Positions 51,901 through 64,000 of a stretch of DNA of 64,000 nt are shown in pieces (position 1 is the first letter of the stretch; the number at the start of each line of letters is the position of its first letter). The stretch spans positions 212,494-276,493 of the forward strand of contig QAOA01003589.1 in NCBI GenBank assembly GCA_003255065.1. The letters run 5' to 3'. Under the pieces are notes generated by a model, which saw only the letters and a program-made list of their open reading frames with translations, ran no database searches and was not told where the DNA came from. This DNA is from Cercis canadensis. Lineage: Eukaryota > Streptophyta > Magnoliopsida > Fabales > Fabaceae. Position numbers and translations under genes: made by a program.

Positions 51901-54636
51901 TGCTAGATAAAGTGAACCAGAAGAAAAATATCCGAGTTAGATAAAGGGATGAACCGAAACAAGATCCTAGGCCAGAAATAGTGACTCCCCAGAAAATTGT
52001 CCCTTCCCAGATACAGTGAACCCAAAGAAAATATCCTAGTCAAATACAGGGATAAATTGAAATAGGGTCCCAAGCTAGATATAGTGACTCACCAGAAAAC
52101 AGTCTCATCCCAGATACTTTGATCTAGAAGAAAAATATCCGAGTTAAATACTATGATGAACCGAAACAGGATCCCGGGCCAGATATAGTGACTCACCAGG
52201 AAACATTCCCGTGCTAGATTGACTGAACCACAAGAAAAATATTCGAGTTGCATACAGGGATGAACCGAAACAGGATCCTAGGCCAAATAGAGTGACTCAC
52301 CAGGAAACTTACCCGTCTCAGATACAGTGAACCACAAGAAAAATATTCGAGTCAGATACAAAGATGAACCGAAACATAGTCCTAGGCCAGATATAGTGAC
52401 TCAAGAGAAAACTGTCCCGTCCCAGATACAGTGAACCACCAAAAAAAATATTTGAGTCAGATACAAGGATGAATCGAAACATAGTCCTAGGCCAGATATA
52501 GTGACTCAACAGGAAACTTACCCGTCTCAGATACAGTGAACCATAAGAAAAATATTCGAGTCCGATAGAACGTTGAACCGAAACATAGTCCCAGGCCAGA
52601 TATAGTAACTCAAGAGAAAACTGTCCCGTCCCAGATACAGTGAACCACAAGAAATATCTGAGTCAAATATAGGGATGAACTGAAACACGGTCCCGGGCCA
52701 GATATAGTGACTCACAAGGAAAGAGTCTCGTCCCAGTTATAATGAATCATAAGAAAAATATCCGAGTTAGATATAGGGATGAACCGAAATAGGGTCTCGA
52801 GCTAGATATAGTGACTCTTCAAGAAACTGTTCTGTCCTAAATAAAATGAAGCACAAGAAAAATATTCGACTCAAATACAGTGATGAACCGAAACAGGGTC
52901 CCGGGCGAGATATAGTGACTCACCAGTAAACAATCCCGTCCCACATACAGTGAAACACAAGAAAAATATTAGTCTTAAATACAGGGATGAACCGAAACAG
53001 GGTCCTGGGCCAGATATAGTGACTCACCAAGAAACTATCCTCTCCCATATACAGAGTGAACTACAAGAAAAATATTTAAGTCTGATATAGGGATGAATCG
53101 AAACAAGGTCCCAGGCTAGATATAGTGACTTACCAGGAAACAGTCTCGTCCCAGATACAGTGAATCATAAGAAAAATATCCGAGTCAGATACAGGGGTGA
53201 ACCGAAACAGGTTTCCGGGCCAGATATAGTGACTCACCAGGAAATAGTCTCGTCCCAAATATACGGAATTATAAGAAAAATATCCGTGTCAGATACAGGG
53301 AAGAATCGAAACAGTTTCCTAGGCTAGATATAGTGACTCACCAGGAAAAAATCTCATCCTAGATTTTGTGAATCATAAGAAAAATATCCGAATCAGATAC
53401 AAGGATGAATCGAAATAGGGTCCCAGGCCAGATAAAGTGACTCACCAGGTAGTTGTCCTATCCCTGATACAGCGAACCACAAGAAAAATATCCAAGTGAG
53501 ATAAACGGACGCACAGAAACAGGTCCCGTGCTAGATAGATTGACTTACTAGGAAACAGTCCCGTCGTAGATATAGTGAATCACAAGAAAATTTTTTGAGT
53601 CAGATATATAGACGAACCGAAACAAGGTTCCGGGCCAGACATAGCGACTCAATAGGAAACAATCCCGTGAAAGATATAGTGAACCATAAGAAAAATATAT
53701 GACTCATATACAGGTATGAACCGAAATAGGGTCCCGGGCCAGATATATTGAGTCACCAGGAAAGAGTCTCGTCTCAGATATAGTGAACCATAAGAAAAAT
53801 ATCTTACCCAACTATAGGGATTAACCGAAAAAGGGTGTCGAGCTAGATATAGTGACTAACGTGGAAACAGTCCTGTCCCAAATAAAGTGAACTATAAGAA
53901 AAATATCAGACTTAAATACAGGGATTAACCGAAAGAGGGTTCCAGGCCAGATATAGTAACTCACTAGGAAACAGTCCCGTCACAAATACAGTGGACCACA
54001 GGAAAAATATACGAGTCAGAGGCAGGGATGAACCGAAACAGGTCCCGGGCCATATATAGTGACTCATCAGCAAACAGTCTCGTCCTAGACACAATGAATC
54101 ATAAGAAAAATATCCGAGTCAGATACAGGGATAAAACGAAACAGGGTCCCGGGCCATATATAGTGACTCACCAGGAAACAATCTCATCCCAAATACAGTT
54201 AAACACAAGAAAAATATCTGTCTTAAATACAAGGATGAACCAAAACAAGGTCCCAGGCAAGATATAGTGACTCACCAGGAAACATTCTCTTCCTATATAC
54301 AGTTAATCATAAGAAAAATATCCGAGTCAGATACAGGGATGAACCGAAGCAGGGTCCCGGGACAGATATAGTGACTTACTAGGAAACAATCCTGTCCCAA
54401 ATACAGTGAAATACTAGAAAAATATTCATCTTAAATATAGGGATGAACCAAGACAGGGTCCCGGGCCAGATATAGTGACTCACTAGGAAACTGTCCCATC
54501 CCAGATACAGTGAACCCCAAGAAAATATCCGAGTCAGATACAGGGATAAACCAAAACAGGAACCCGGGCAAGAAATAGTGACTCACCAGGAAACAATCCC
54601 GTCCCAGATATAGTGAACTGTAAGAAAAATATTCGA
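45901..54636 (+). repeat. Large duplicated block, copy 2 (8736 bp)
   Basis: This is the second copy of 31976-41036. It carries the same mixed A/B start (to about 49.3 kb) and the same family B body. It differs by scattered substitutions, a 16-bp deletion at 49157, a ~6-bp loss near 51380 and the missing ~300-bp segment at 53740. At 54636 it stops matching copy 1: after taagaaaaatattcga it continues in phase with a family A monomer (gtccggaac). The private length differences argue that the two copies are real and not an assembly repeat. No gene is visible. Confidence 0.88.
49157..49164 (+). repeat. 16-bp deletion specific to copy 2
   Basis: Copy 1 has a full-length monomer at about 35237 (gaaacacggaagaacag, then aaacaggg). 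Copy 2 has gtcagaaatagggtcccag with one repeat and the intervening bases gone. The deletion therefore happened after the 13.9-kb duplication. It gives direct before-and-after evidence for loss at this site. Confidence 0.85.
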
Positions 54637-55140
54637 GTCCGGAACAGGGATGAACCGAAATAGGGTCCCGGTCCAGATATAGTGACTCACCAGGAAACAG
54701 TTCCGTCCCATATACTGTAATCCACAAGAAAAATATCCGATTCAGAAATAATAATGAACAGAAACAAGGTCCCGAACCAAATATAGTGACTCAACTCGAA
54801 ACTGTCCCGTCCAAGATACTATAATCCATAAGAAAAATATTCGAGTCAGAAACAGGGATGAACCGAAACAGGGTCCCGGGCCAGATATAATGACTCAATA
54901 AGAAACTTTCCCGTCCTAGATAGATTGATTCACAAAAAAAATATCTGAGTCAGAAACAGGAATGAACCGAAACAGGGTCACGGTCCAGATATAGTGACTT
55001 ACCAGGAACCAGTCACGTCCCAGATAATGGAAAAAACAAGAAAAATATCCGAGTCAGAAATAAAGATGAACCGAAGCAGGGTCCTAGACCAGTTACAGTG
55101 ACTCACCAGGAAACTTTCCCGGCCTAGATACTGTAATCCA

Positions 55141-56076
55141 CAATTAAAATATCCGAATCAGAAACATAGATGAACCGAAACAGGGTGCTGGACCAGATAT
55201 AGTGACTTACAAAGAAACACTCCCGTCTTAGATACAGGGAAAGACAAGAAAAATATCCGAGTCAGAAACTGGGATAAAACGAAACAGGATCCCGGTCCAG
55301 ATATAGTGACTCACCAGGAAACAGTGCCGTCCCAGATACAGTGATCCACAAGAAAAATATTCGAGTCCGAAACAGGGATGAACCGAAACAGGGTCCCGGT
55401 CCAGATATAGTGACTCACCAGGAAACAGTTCCGTCCCATATACTGTAATCCACAAGAAAAATATCCGATTCAGAAATAGGGATGAACCGAAATAAGGTCC
55501 CGAACCAAATATATTGACTCACCTGGAAATTGTCCCGTCCAAGATACTATAATCCACAAGAAAAATATTCGAGTCAGAAACAGGGATGAACCGAAACAGG
55601 GTCCCGGACCAAATATAGTGACTCAACAGGAAACTTTTCCGTCCCAGATAGAGTGATCCACAAAAAAAAATATCCGAGTCAGAAACAGGAATAAACATAA
55701 TAGGGTCCCGGTCCAGATATAGTGACTTACCAGGAAACAGTCCCGTCCCAGATACAGGGAAAGAAAAGAAAAATATCCGAGTCAGAAACAGGGATGAACC
55801 GAAACAGGGTCCCGGTCCAGATATAGTGACTTACCAGGAAACAGTCCCGTCCCAAATAATGGAAAAAACAAGAAAAATATCCGAGTCAGAAACAGGGATG
55901 AACCGAAATAGGGTCCCGGTTAAGACATAGTGACTCACGAGGAAACAGTCCCGTCCTAGATAAAGGAAAACACAAGAAAAATATCCGATTCAGAAATAAA
56001 GATTAACCGAAGCAGGGTCCTAGACCAGATATAGTGACTCACCAGGAAACTGTCCCGGCCTAGATACTGTAATCCA
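55141..56076 (+). repeat. 9-monomer higher-order repeat (936 bp)
   Basis: The order is n, a, b, c, d, e, f, l, m. The f-type monomer begins as f (cagggaaagaaaag) but ends like type k (gtgacttaccagg, then aataatgg), so it is an f/k hybrid. Compared with the 14-mer, g to k are missing. Confidence 0.75.
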
Positions 56077-57429
56077 CAATTAAAATATCCGAATTAGAAA
56101 CATAGATGAAACGAAAAAAGGTGCAGGACCAGATATAGTGACTCACCAGGAAACAATCCCGTCCCAGATACAGTGATCCAAAAGAAAAGTATTTGAGTCC
56201 GAAACAGGGATGAACCGAAACAAGGTCCCGGTCCAGATATAGTGACTCACTAGGAAACAGTTCCGTCCCATATACTGTAATCCATAAGAAAAATATCCGA
56301 TTTAGAAATAGGGATGAACCGAAATAAGGTCCCGAACCAAATATATTGACTCACCTGGAAATTGTCCCGTCCAAGATACTATAATCCACAAGAAAAATAT
56401 TCGAGTCAGAAACAGGGATGAACCGAAACAGGGTCCCGGATCAAATATAGTGACTCAACAGGAAACTTTTCCGTCCCAGATAGAGTGATCCACAAAAAAA
56501 AATATCCGAGTCAGAAACAGGAATAAACCGAAATAGGGTCCCGGTCCAGATATAGTGACTTACCAGGAAACAGTCCCGTCCCAGATACAGGGAAAGAAAA
56601 GAAAAATATCCGAGTCAGAAACAGGGATGAACCGAAACAGGGTCCCGGTCCAATTATAGTGAGTCACCAGGAAACAGTTCCGTCCCATATACTGTAATCC
56701 ACAAGAAAAATATTCGATTCAGAAATAGGGATGAACAGAAAGAAGGTCCCGAACCAAATATAGCGACTCACCTGGAAACTGTCCCATCCAAGTTACTATA
56801 ATCCGCAAGAAAAATATTCGAGTCAGAAACAGGGATTAAACGAAACAAGTTCCTCGAAGAGATATAGTGAGCCAGCAGGAAACTGTTCCCTCCCAGATAC
56901 TGTAATCCCCAAGAAAAATATCAGATTCAGAAACAGGGATGAACCGAAACAAGGTCCCGAACCAAATATAGTGACTCACCTAGAAACTGTCCCGTCCCAG
57001 ATATTATAATCCACAAGAAAAATATTCGAGTCAGAAAGAAGTTTGAACCAAAACAGGGTCCCGAACTAGATATAATGACTCAATAAGAAACTTTCCCGTC
57101 CTAGATAGATTGATTCACAAAAAAAATATCTGAGTCAGAAACAGGAATGAACCGAAACAGGGTCACGATCTAGATATAGTGACTTACCAGGAACCAGTCA
57201 CGTCCCAGATAATGGAAAAAACAAGAAAAATATCCGAGCCAGAAACAGGGATGAACCGAAATAGGGTCGCAGTTAAGATATAGTAACTCACGAGGAAACA
57301 GTCTCGTCCTAGATAAAGGAAAACACAAGAAAAATATCCGAGTCAGAAATAAAGATGAACCGAAGCAGGGTCCTAGACCAGATATAGTGACTCACCAGGA
57401 AACTTTCCCGGCCTAGATACTGTAATCCA
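56077..57429 (+). repeat. 13-monomer higher-order repeat (1353 bp)
   Basis: The first monomer joins an n-type front (acatagatgaa, gtgcagg) to an a-type tail (actcaccaggaaac), so the a monomer is not separate. The order continues b, c, d, e, f, a c-like monomer where g stands in the 14-mer, then h, i, j, k, l, m. Length is 13 x 104 + 1. Confidence 0.8.
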
Positions 57430-58261
57430 CAATTAAAATATCCGAATCAGAAACATGGATGAACCGAAACAGGGTGCTGGACCAGATATAGTGACTTACC
57501 AAGAAACAGTCCCGTCCTAGATACAGGGAAAGACAAGAAAAATATCCGAGTCAGAAACTGGGATAAAACGAAACAGGATCCCGGTCCAGATATAGTGACT
57601 CACCAGGAAACAGTGCCGTCCCAGATACAGTGATCCACAAGAAAAATATTCGAGTCCGAAACAGGGATGAACCGAAATAGGGTCCCGGTCCAGATATAGT
57701 GACTCACCGGGAAACAGTTCCGTCCCATATACTGTAATCCACAAGAAAAATATCCGATTCAGAAATAGGGATGAACAGAAACAAGGTCCCGAACCAAATA
57801 TAGTGACTCACCTCGAAACTGTCCCGTCCAAGATACTATAATCCATAAGAAAAATATTCGAGTCAGAAACAGGGATGAACTGAAACAGGGTCCCGGACCA
57901 AATATAGTGACTCAAAAGGGAACTTTCCCGTCCCAGATAGAGTGATCCACAAAAAAAATATCCGAGTCAGAAACAGGAATGAACCGAAACAGGGTCCCGG
58001 TCCAGATATAGTGACCTACCAGGATACAGTCCCGTCCCAAATAATGGAAAAAACAAGAAAAATATCCGAGTCAGAAACAGGGATGAACCGAAATAGGGTC
58101 CCGGTTAAGATATAGTGACTCACGAGGAAACAGTCCCGTCCTAGATAAAGGAAAACACAAGAAAAATATCCGATTCAGAAATAAAGATTAACCGAAGCAG
58201 GGTCCTAGACCAGATATAGTGACTCACCAGGAAACTGTCCCGGCCTAGATACTGTAATCCA
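57430..58261 (+). repeat. 8-monomer higher-order repeat (832 bp)
   Basis: Exactly 8 x 104 bp: n, a, b, c, d, e, l, m. It equals the 14-mer with f to k removed. The e and k types are alike (gagtgatccacaaaa, caggaatgaacc), so an e/k crossover would give this form in one step. Confidence 0.8.
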
Positions 58262-59614
58262 CAATTAAAATATCCGAATTAGAAACATAGATGAACCGAA
58301 ACAAGGTGCAGGACTAGATATAGTGACTCACCAGGAAACAGTCCCGTCCCAGATACAGTGATCCACAAGAAAAGTATCTGAGTCCGAAACAGGGATGAAC
58401 CGAAACAAGGTCCCGGTCCAGATATAGTGACTCACCAGGAAACAGTTCCGTCCCATATACTGTAATCCACAAGAAAAATATCCGATTCAGAAATAGTGAT
58501 GAACCGAAATAAGGTCCCGAACCAAATATATTGACTCACCTGGAAATTATCCCGTCCAAGATACTATAATCCACTAGAAAAATATTCGAGTTAGAAACAA
58601 GGATGAACCGAAACAGGGTCCCGGACCAAATATAGTGACTCAACAGGAAACTTTTCCGTCCCAGATAGAGTGATCCACAAAAAAAAATATCCGAGTCAGA
58701 AACAGGAATAAACCGAAATAGGGTCCCGGTCCAGATATAGTGACTTACCAGGAAACAGTCCCGTCCCAGATACAAGAAAAGAAAAGAAAAATATCCGAGT
58801 CAGAAACAGGGATGAACCGAAACAGGGTCCCGGTCCAATTATAGTGAGTCACCAGGAAACAGTTCCGTCCCATATACTGTAATCCACAAGAAAAATATCC
58901 GATTCAGAAATAGGGATGAACGGAAACAAGGTCCCGAACCAAATATAGTGACTCACCTGGAAACTTTCCCATCCCAGTTACTATAATCCGCAAGAAAAAT
59001 ATTCGAGTCAGAAACAGGGATTAAACGAAACAAGTTCCTTGAAGAGATATAGTGAGCCAGCAGGAAACTGTTCCCTCCCAGATACTGTAATCCCCAAGAA
59101 AAATATCAGATTCAGAAACAGGGATGAACCGAAACAAGGTCCCGAACCAAATATAGTGACTCACCTAGAAACTCTCCCGTCCCAGATATTATAATCCACA
59201 AGAAAAATATTCGAGTCAGAAAGAAGTTTGAACCAAAACAGGGTCCCGGACCAGATATAATGACTCAATAAGAAACTTTCCCGTCCTAGATAGATTGATT
59301 CACAAAAAAAATATTTGAGTCAGAAACAGGAATGAACCGAAACAGGGTCACGGTCTAGATATAGTGACTTACCAGGAACCAGTCACGTCCCAGATAATGG
59401 AAAAAACAAGAAAAATATCCGAGCCAGAAACAGGGATGAACCGAAATAGGGTCGCAGTTAAGATATAGTAACTCACGAGGAAACAGTCTCGTCCTAGATA
59501 AAGGAAAACACAAGAAAAATATCCGAGTCAGAAATAAAGATGAACCGAAGGAGGGTCCTAGACCAGATATAGTGACTCACTAGGAAACTGTCCCGGCCTA
59601 GATACTGTAATCCA
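58262..59614 (+). repeat. 13-monomer higher-order repeat (1353 bp)
   Basis: This unit has the same type order and length as 56077-57429, including the n/a hybrid start (gtgcaggactagatatag) and the gttccgtcccatatactg join after f. It stands in tandem with the next 13-mer. Confidence 0.8.
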
Positions 59615-60967
59615 CAATTAAAATATCCGAATTAGAAACATAGATGAACCGAAACAAGGTGCAGGACCAGATATAGTGACTCACCAGGAAACAATCCCGT
59701 CCCAGATACAGTGATCCACAAGAAAAGTATCTGAGTCCGAAACAGGGATGAATCGAAACAAGGTCCCGGTCCTGATATAGTGACTCAACAGGAAACAGTT
59801 CCGTCCCATATACTGTAATCCACAAGAAAAATATCCGATTCAGAAATAGGGATGAACCGAAATAAGGTCCCGAACCAAATATATTGACTCACCTGGAAAT
59901 TGTCCCGTCCAAGATACTATAATCCACAAGAAAAATATTCGAGTCAGAAACAGGGATGAACCGAAACGGGGTCCCGGACCAAATATAGTGACTCAACAGG
60001 AAACTTTTCCGTCCCAGATAGAGTGATCCACAAAAAAAAATATCCGAGTCAGAAACAGGAATAAACCAAAATAGGGTCTCGGTCCAGATATAGTGACTTA
60101 CCAGGAAACAGTCCCGTCCCAGATAAAGGGAAAGAAAAGAAAAATATCCGAGTCAGAAACAGGGATGAACCGAAACAGGGTCCCGGTCCAATTATAGTGA
60201 GTCACCAGGAAACAGTTCCGTCCCATATACTGTAATCCACAAGAAAAATATCCAATTCAGAAATAGGGATGAACGGAAACAAGGTCCCGAACCAAATATA
60301 GTGACTCACCTGGAAACTGTCCCATCCCAGTTACTATAATCCGCAAGAAAAATATTCGAGTCAGAAACAGGGATTAAACGAAACAAGTTCCTCGAAGAGA
60401 TATAGTGAGCCAGCAGCAAACTGTTCCCTCCCAGATACTGTAATCCCCAAGAAAAATATCAGATTCAGAAACAGGGATGAACCGAAACAAGGTCCCGAGC
60501 CAAATATAGTGACTCACCTAGAAACTGTCCCGTCAAAGATATTATAATCCACAAGAAAAATATTCGAGTCAGAAAGAAGTTTGAACCAAAACAGGGTCCC
60601 GGACCAGATATAATGACTCAATAAGAAACTTTCCCGTCCTAGATAGATTGATTCACAAAAAAAATATCTGAGTCAGAAACAGGAATGAACCGAAACAGGG
60701 TCACGGTCCAGATATAGTGACTTACCAGGAACCAGTCACGTCCTAGATAATGGAAAAAACAAGAAAAATATCCGAGTCAGAAACAGGGATGAACCGAAAT
60801 AGGGTCACAGTTAAGATATAGTAAGTCACGAGGAAACAGTCTCGTCCTAGATAATGGAAAACACAAGAAAAATATCCGAGTCAGAAATAAAGATGAACCG
60901 AAGCAGGGTCCTAAACCAGATATAGTGACTCACCAGGAAACTTTCCCGGCCTAGATACTGTAATCCA
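59615..60967 (+). repeat. 13-monomer higher-order repeat (1353 bp)
   Basis: Third 13-mer, adjacent to the second, with the same length and order. Its j and k monomers (gaaagaagtttgaacc, agattgattcac) match those of the other two. Confidence 0.8.
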
Positions 60968-61799
60968 CAATTAAAATATCCGAATCAGAAACATGGATGA
61001 ACCGAAACAGGGTGCTGGACCAGATATAGTGACTTATCAAGAAACAGTCCCGTCTTAGATACAGGGAAAGACAAGAAAAATATTCGAGTCAGAAACTGGG
61101 ATAAAACGAAACAGGATCCCGGTCCAGATATAGTGACTCACCAGGAAACAGTGCCGTCCCAGATACAGTGTTCCACAAGAAAAATATTCGAGTCCGAAAC
61201 AGGGATGAACCGAAATAGGGTCCCGGTCCAGATATAGTGACTCACCAGGAAACAGTTCCGTCCCATATACTGTAATCCAGAAGAAAAATATCCGATTCAG
61301 AAATAGGGATAAACAGAAACAAGATCCCGAACCAAATATAGTGACTCACCTCGAAACTGTCCCGTCCAAGATACTATAATCCATAAGAAAAATATTCGAG
61401 TCAGAAACAGGGATGAACCGAAACAGGGTCCCGGACCAAATATAGTGACTCAAAAGGGAACTTTCTCTTCCCAGATAGAGTGATCCACAAAAAAAATATC
61501 CGAGTCAGAAACAGGAATGAACCGAAACAGGGTCCCGGTCCAGATATAGTGACTTACCAGGAAACAGTCCCGTCCCAAATAATGGAAAAAACAAGAAAAA
61601 TATCCGAGTCAGAAACAGGGATGAACCGAAATAGGGTCGCAGTTAAGATATAGTAACTCACGAGGAAACAGTCTCGTCCTAGATAAAGGAAAACACAAGA
61701 AAAATATCCGAGTCAGAAATAAAGATGAACCGAAGCAGGGTCCTAGACCAGATATAGTGACTCACCAGGAAACTTTCCCGGCCTAGATACTGTAATCCA
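60968..61799 (+). repeat. 8-monomer higher-order repeat (832 bp)
   Basis: First of three tandem 8-mers: n, a, b, c, d, e, l, m. The d-type tail here reads gactcaaaagggaac, shared with the 8-mer at 57430 and with the two that follow. Confidence 0.8.
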
Positions 61800-62631
61800 C
61801 AATTAAAATATCCGAATCAGAAACATGGATGAACCGAAACAGGGTGCTGGACCAGATATAGTGACTTACCAAGAAACAGTCCCGTCTTAGATACAGGGAA
61901 AGACAAGAAAAATATCCGAGTCAGAAACTGGGATAAAACGAAACAGGATCCCGGTCCAGATATAGTGACTCACCAGGAAACAGTGCCGTCCCAGATACAG
62001 TGATCCACAAGAAAAATATTCGAGTCCGAAACAGGGATGAACCGAAAGAGTGTCCCGGTCCGGATATAGTGACTCACCAGGAAACAGTTCCGTCCCATAT
62101 ATTGTAATCCACAAGAAAAATATTCGATTCAGAAATAGGGATGAACAGAAACAAGGTCCCGAACCAAATATAGTGACTCACCTCGAAACTGTCCCGTCCA
62201 AGATACTATAATCCATAAGAAAAATATTCGAGTCAGAAACAGGGATGAACCGAAACAGGGTCCCGGACCAAATATAGTGGCTCAAAAGGGAACTTTCTCT
62301 TCCCAGATAGAGTGATCCACAAAACAAATATCCGAGTCAGAAACAGGAATGAACCGAAACAGGGTCCCGGTCCAGATATAGTGACTTACCAGGAAACAGT
62401 CCCGTCCCAAATAATGGAAAAAACAAGAAAAATATCCAAGTCAGAAACAGGGATGAACCGAAATAGGGTCGCAGTTAAGATATAGTAACTCACGAGGAAA
62501 CTGTCTCGTCCTAGATAAAGGAAAACACAAGAAAAATATCCGAGTCAAAAATAAAGATGAACCGAAGCAGGGTCCTAGACCAGATATAGTGACTCACCAG
62601 GAAACTTTCCTGGCCTAGATACTGTAATCCA
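61800..62631 (+). repeat. 8-monomer higher-order repeat (832 bp)
   Basis: Second tandem 8-mer, exactly 832 bp. It shares with the next unit a private gaaagagtgtcccggtccgg in the b monomer, so these two are more closely related to each other than to the first. Confidence 0.8.
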
Positions 62632-63463
62632 CAATTAAAATATCTAAATCAGAAACATGGATGAACCGAAACAGGGTGCTGGACCAGATATAGTGACTTA
62701 CCAAGAAACAGTCCCGTCTTAGATACAGGGAAAGACAAGAAAAATATCCGAGTCAGAAACTGGCATAAAACGAAACAGGATCCCGGTCCAGATATAGTGA
62801 CTCACCAGGAAACAGTGCCGTCCCAGATACAGTGATCCACAAGAAAAATATTCGAGTCCGAAACAGGGATGAACCGAAAGAGTGTCCCGGTCCGGATATA
62901 GTGACTCACCAGGAAACAGTCCCGTCCCATATACTGTAATCCACAGGAAAAATATCCGATTCAGAAATAGGGATGAACAGAAACAAGGTCCCGAACCAAA
63001 TATAGTGACTCACCTCGAAACTGTCCCGTCCAAGATACTATAATCCATAAGAAAAATATTCGAGTCAGAAACAGGGATGAACCGAAACAGGGTCCCGGAC
63101 TAAATATAGTGACTCAAAAGGGAACTTTCCCGTCCCAGATTGAGTGATCCACAAAAAAAATATCCGAGTCAGAAACAGGAATGAACCGAAACAGGGTCCC
63201 GGTCCAGATATAGTGATTTACTAGGAAACAGTCCCGTCCCAAATAATGGAAAAAACAAGAAAAATATCCGAGTCAGAAACAGGGATGAACCGAAATAGGG
63301 TCCCGGTTAAGATATAGTGACTCACGAGGAAACAGTCCCGTCCTAGATAAAGGAAAACACAAGAAAAATATCCGATTCAGAAATAAAGATTAACCGAAGC
63401 AGGGTCCTAGACCAGATATAGTGACTCACCAGGAAACTGTCCCGGCCTAGATACCGTAATCCA
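62632..63463 (+). repeat. 8-monomer higher-order repeat (832 bp)
   Basis: Third tandem 8-mer, exactly 832 bp. It is followed from 63464 by a monomer of the n/a hybrid type, so the array switches back to 13-mer order at the window edge. Confidence 0.8.
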
Positions 63464-64000
63464 CAATTAAAATAACTAAATTAGAAAAATAGATGAACCG
63501 AAACAAGGTGCAGGACCAGATATAGTGACTCACCAGGAAACAATCCCGTCCCAGATACAGTGATCCACAAGAAAAGTATTTGAGTCCGAAACAGGGATGA
63601 ACCGAAACAAGGTCCCGGTCCAGATATAGTGACTCACTAGGAAACAGTTCCGTCCCATATACTGTAATCCACAAGAAAAATATCCGATTCAGAAATAGGG
63701 ATGAACCGAAATAAGGTCTCGAAGCAAATATATTGACTCACCTGGAAATTGTCCCGTCCAAGATACTATAATCAACAAGAAAAATATTCGAGTCAGAAAC
63801 AGGGATGAACCAAAATAGGGTCCCGGACCAAATATTGTGACTCAACAGGAAACTTTTCCGTCCCAGATAGGGTGATCCACAAAAAAAAATATCCGAGTCA
63901 GAAATAGGAATAAACCGAAATAGGGTCCCGGTCCAGATATAGTGACTTACCAGGAAAAAGTCCCGTCCCAGATACAGGGAAAGAAAAGAAAAGTATCCAA
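63464..64000 (+). repeat. Partial 13-monomer-type unit cut by the window end
   Basis: This part opens with the n/a hybrid (gtgcaggacc, then actcaccaggaaac) followed by b, c, d and e types, as in the 13-mers at 56077, 58262 and 59615. The rest lies outside the window. Confidence 0.7.

Larger units (their letters stand above)
54637..64000 (+). repeat. Satellite array, family A, right segment with homogeneous higher-order repeats
   Basis: About 90 monomers fill the end of the window. The caattaaaat marker starts at 55141, 56077, 57430, 58262, 59615, 60968, 61800, 62632 and 63464. The gaps are 936, 1353, 832, 1353, 1353, 832, 832 and 832 bp: 9, 13, 8, 13, 13, 8, 8 and 8 monomers almost to the base. 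Successive units of equal length differ at only a few sites per hundred in sampled stretches. This is the most recently homogenised part of the window and it runs past the right edge. No gene is visible. Confidence 0.95.

Noticed and set aside
1-64000. CRISPR array
   Set aside because: Repeats are contiguous with no unique spacers, the unit is about 104 bp, and the flanks hold no cas-like genes.
1-64000. Telomeric repeats, rRNA or tRNA genes
   Set aside because: No runs of TTTAGGG or TTAGGG type, no rRNA-like unique sequence and no cloverleaf-like unique segment were seen on reading through the window.

Overview
This window is almost entirely tandem satellite DNA. Roughly 600 head-to-tail copies of a monomer of about 104 bp fill 1-18664 and 20092-64000, all in one orientation. 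I find no credible protein-coding gene, tRNA, rRNA or CRISPR array. The only non-satellite sequence is 18665-20091: 1427 bp with TG...CA ends and a perfect 5-bp target duplication, read here as a solo LTR of a retrotransposon. The array size, its higher-order structure and an LTR of this kind suggest heterochromatin (centromeric, pericentromeric or subtelomeric) of a eukaryote, most likely a flowering plant. No species can be named from the sequence alone.

Layout. 1-18664: family A satellite in irregular higher-order repeats; spacing of a diagnostic monomer ranges from 3 to about 26 monomers. 18665-20091: solo LTR. 20092-31975: family A with a clearer 14-monomer order and 17-, 18- and 21-monomer variants. 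31976-41036: first copy of a large duplicated block, mixed A/B monomers then the divergent family B. 41037-42328: rest of family B. 42329-45900: family A again. 45901-54636: second copy of the block, about 13.9 kb downstream of the first. 54637-64000: family A in highly homogeneous 8-, 9- and 13-monomer repeats that run off the window end.

The monomer has structure below 104 bp. It splits into three related segments of 35, 35 and 34 bp, so it looks like an old trimer of a ~35-bp repeat. Homology at several scales appears to drive the array's evolution. A 16-bp internal direct repeat gives recurrent 88-bp monomers and one reciprocal 120-bp monomer. The 35-bp register gives one 139-bp monomer. 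Two-monomer (208-bp) steps give local amplifications. Crossovers between similar monomers at different places in the 14-mer give the 8-, 9-, 13- and 17-mers. The largest event is the 13.9-kb duplication. CpG sites are the main variable positions, which fits methylated heterochromatin. The plus strand is strongly A-rich relative to T, which explains why open frames fall mainly on the minus strand and recur at fixed lengths; they are products of the repeat, not genes.
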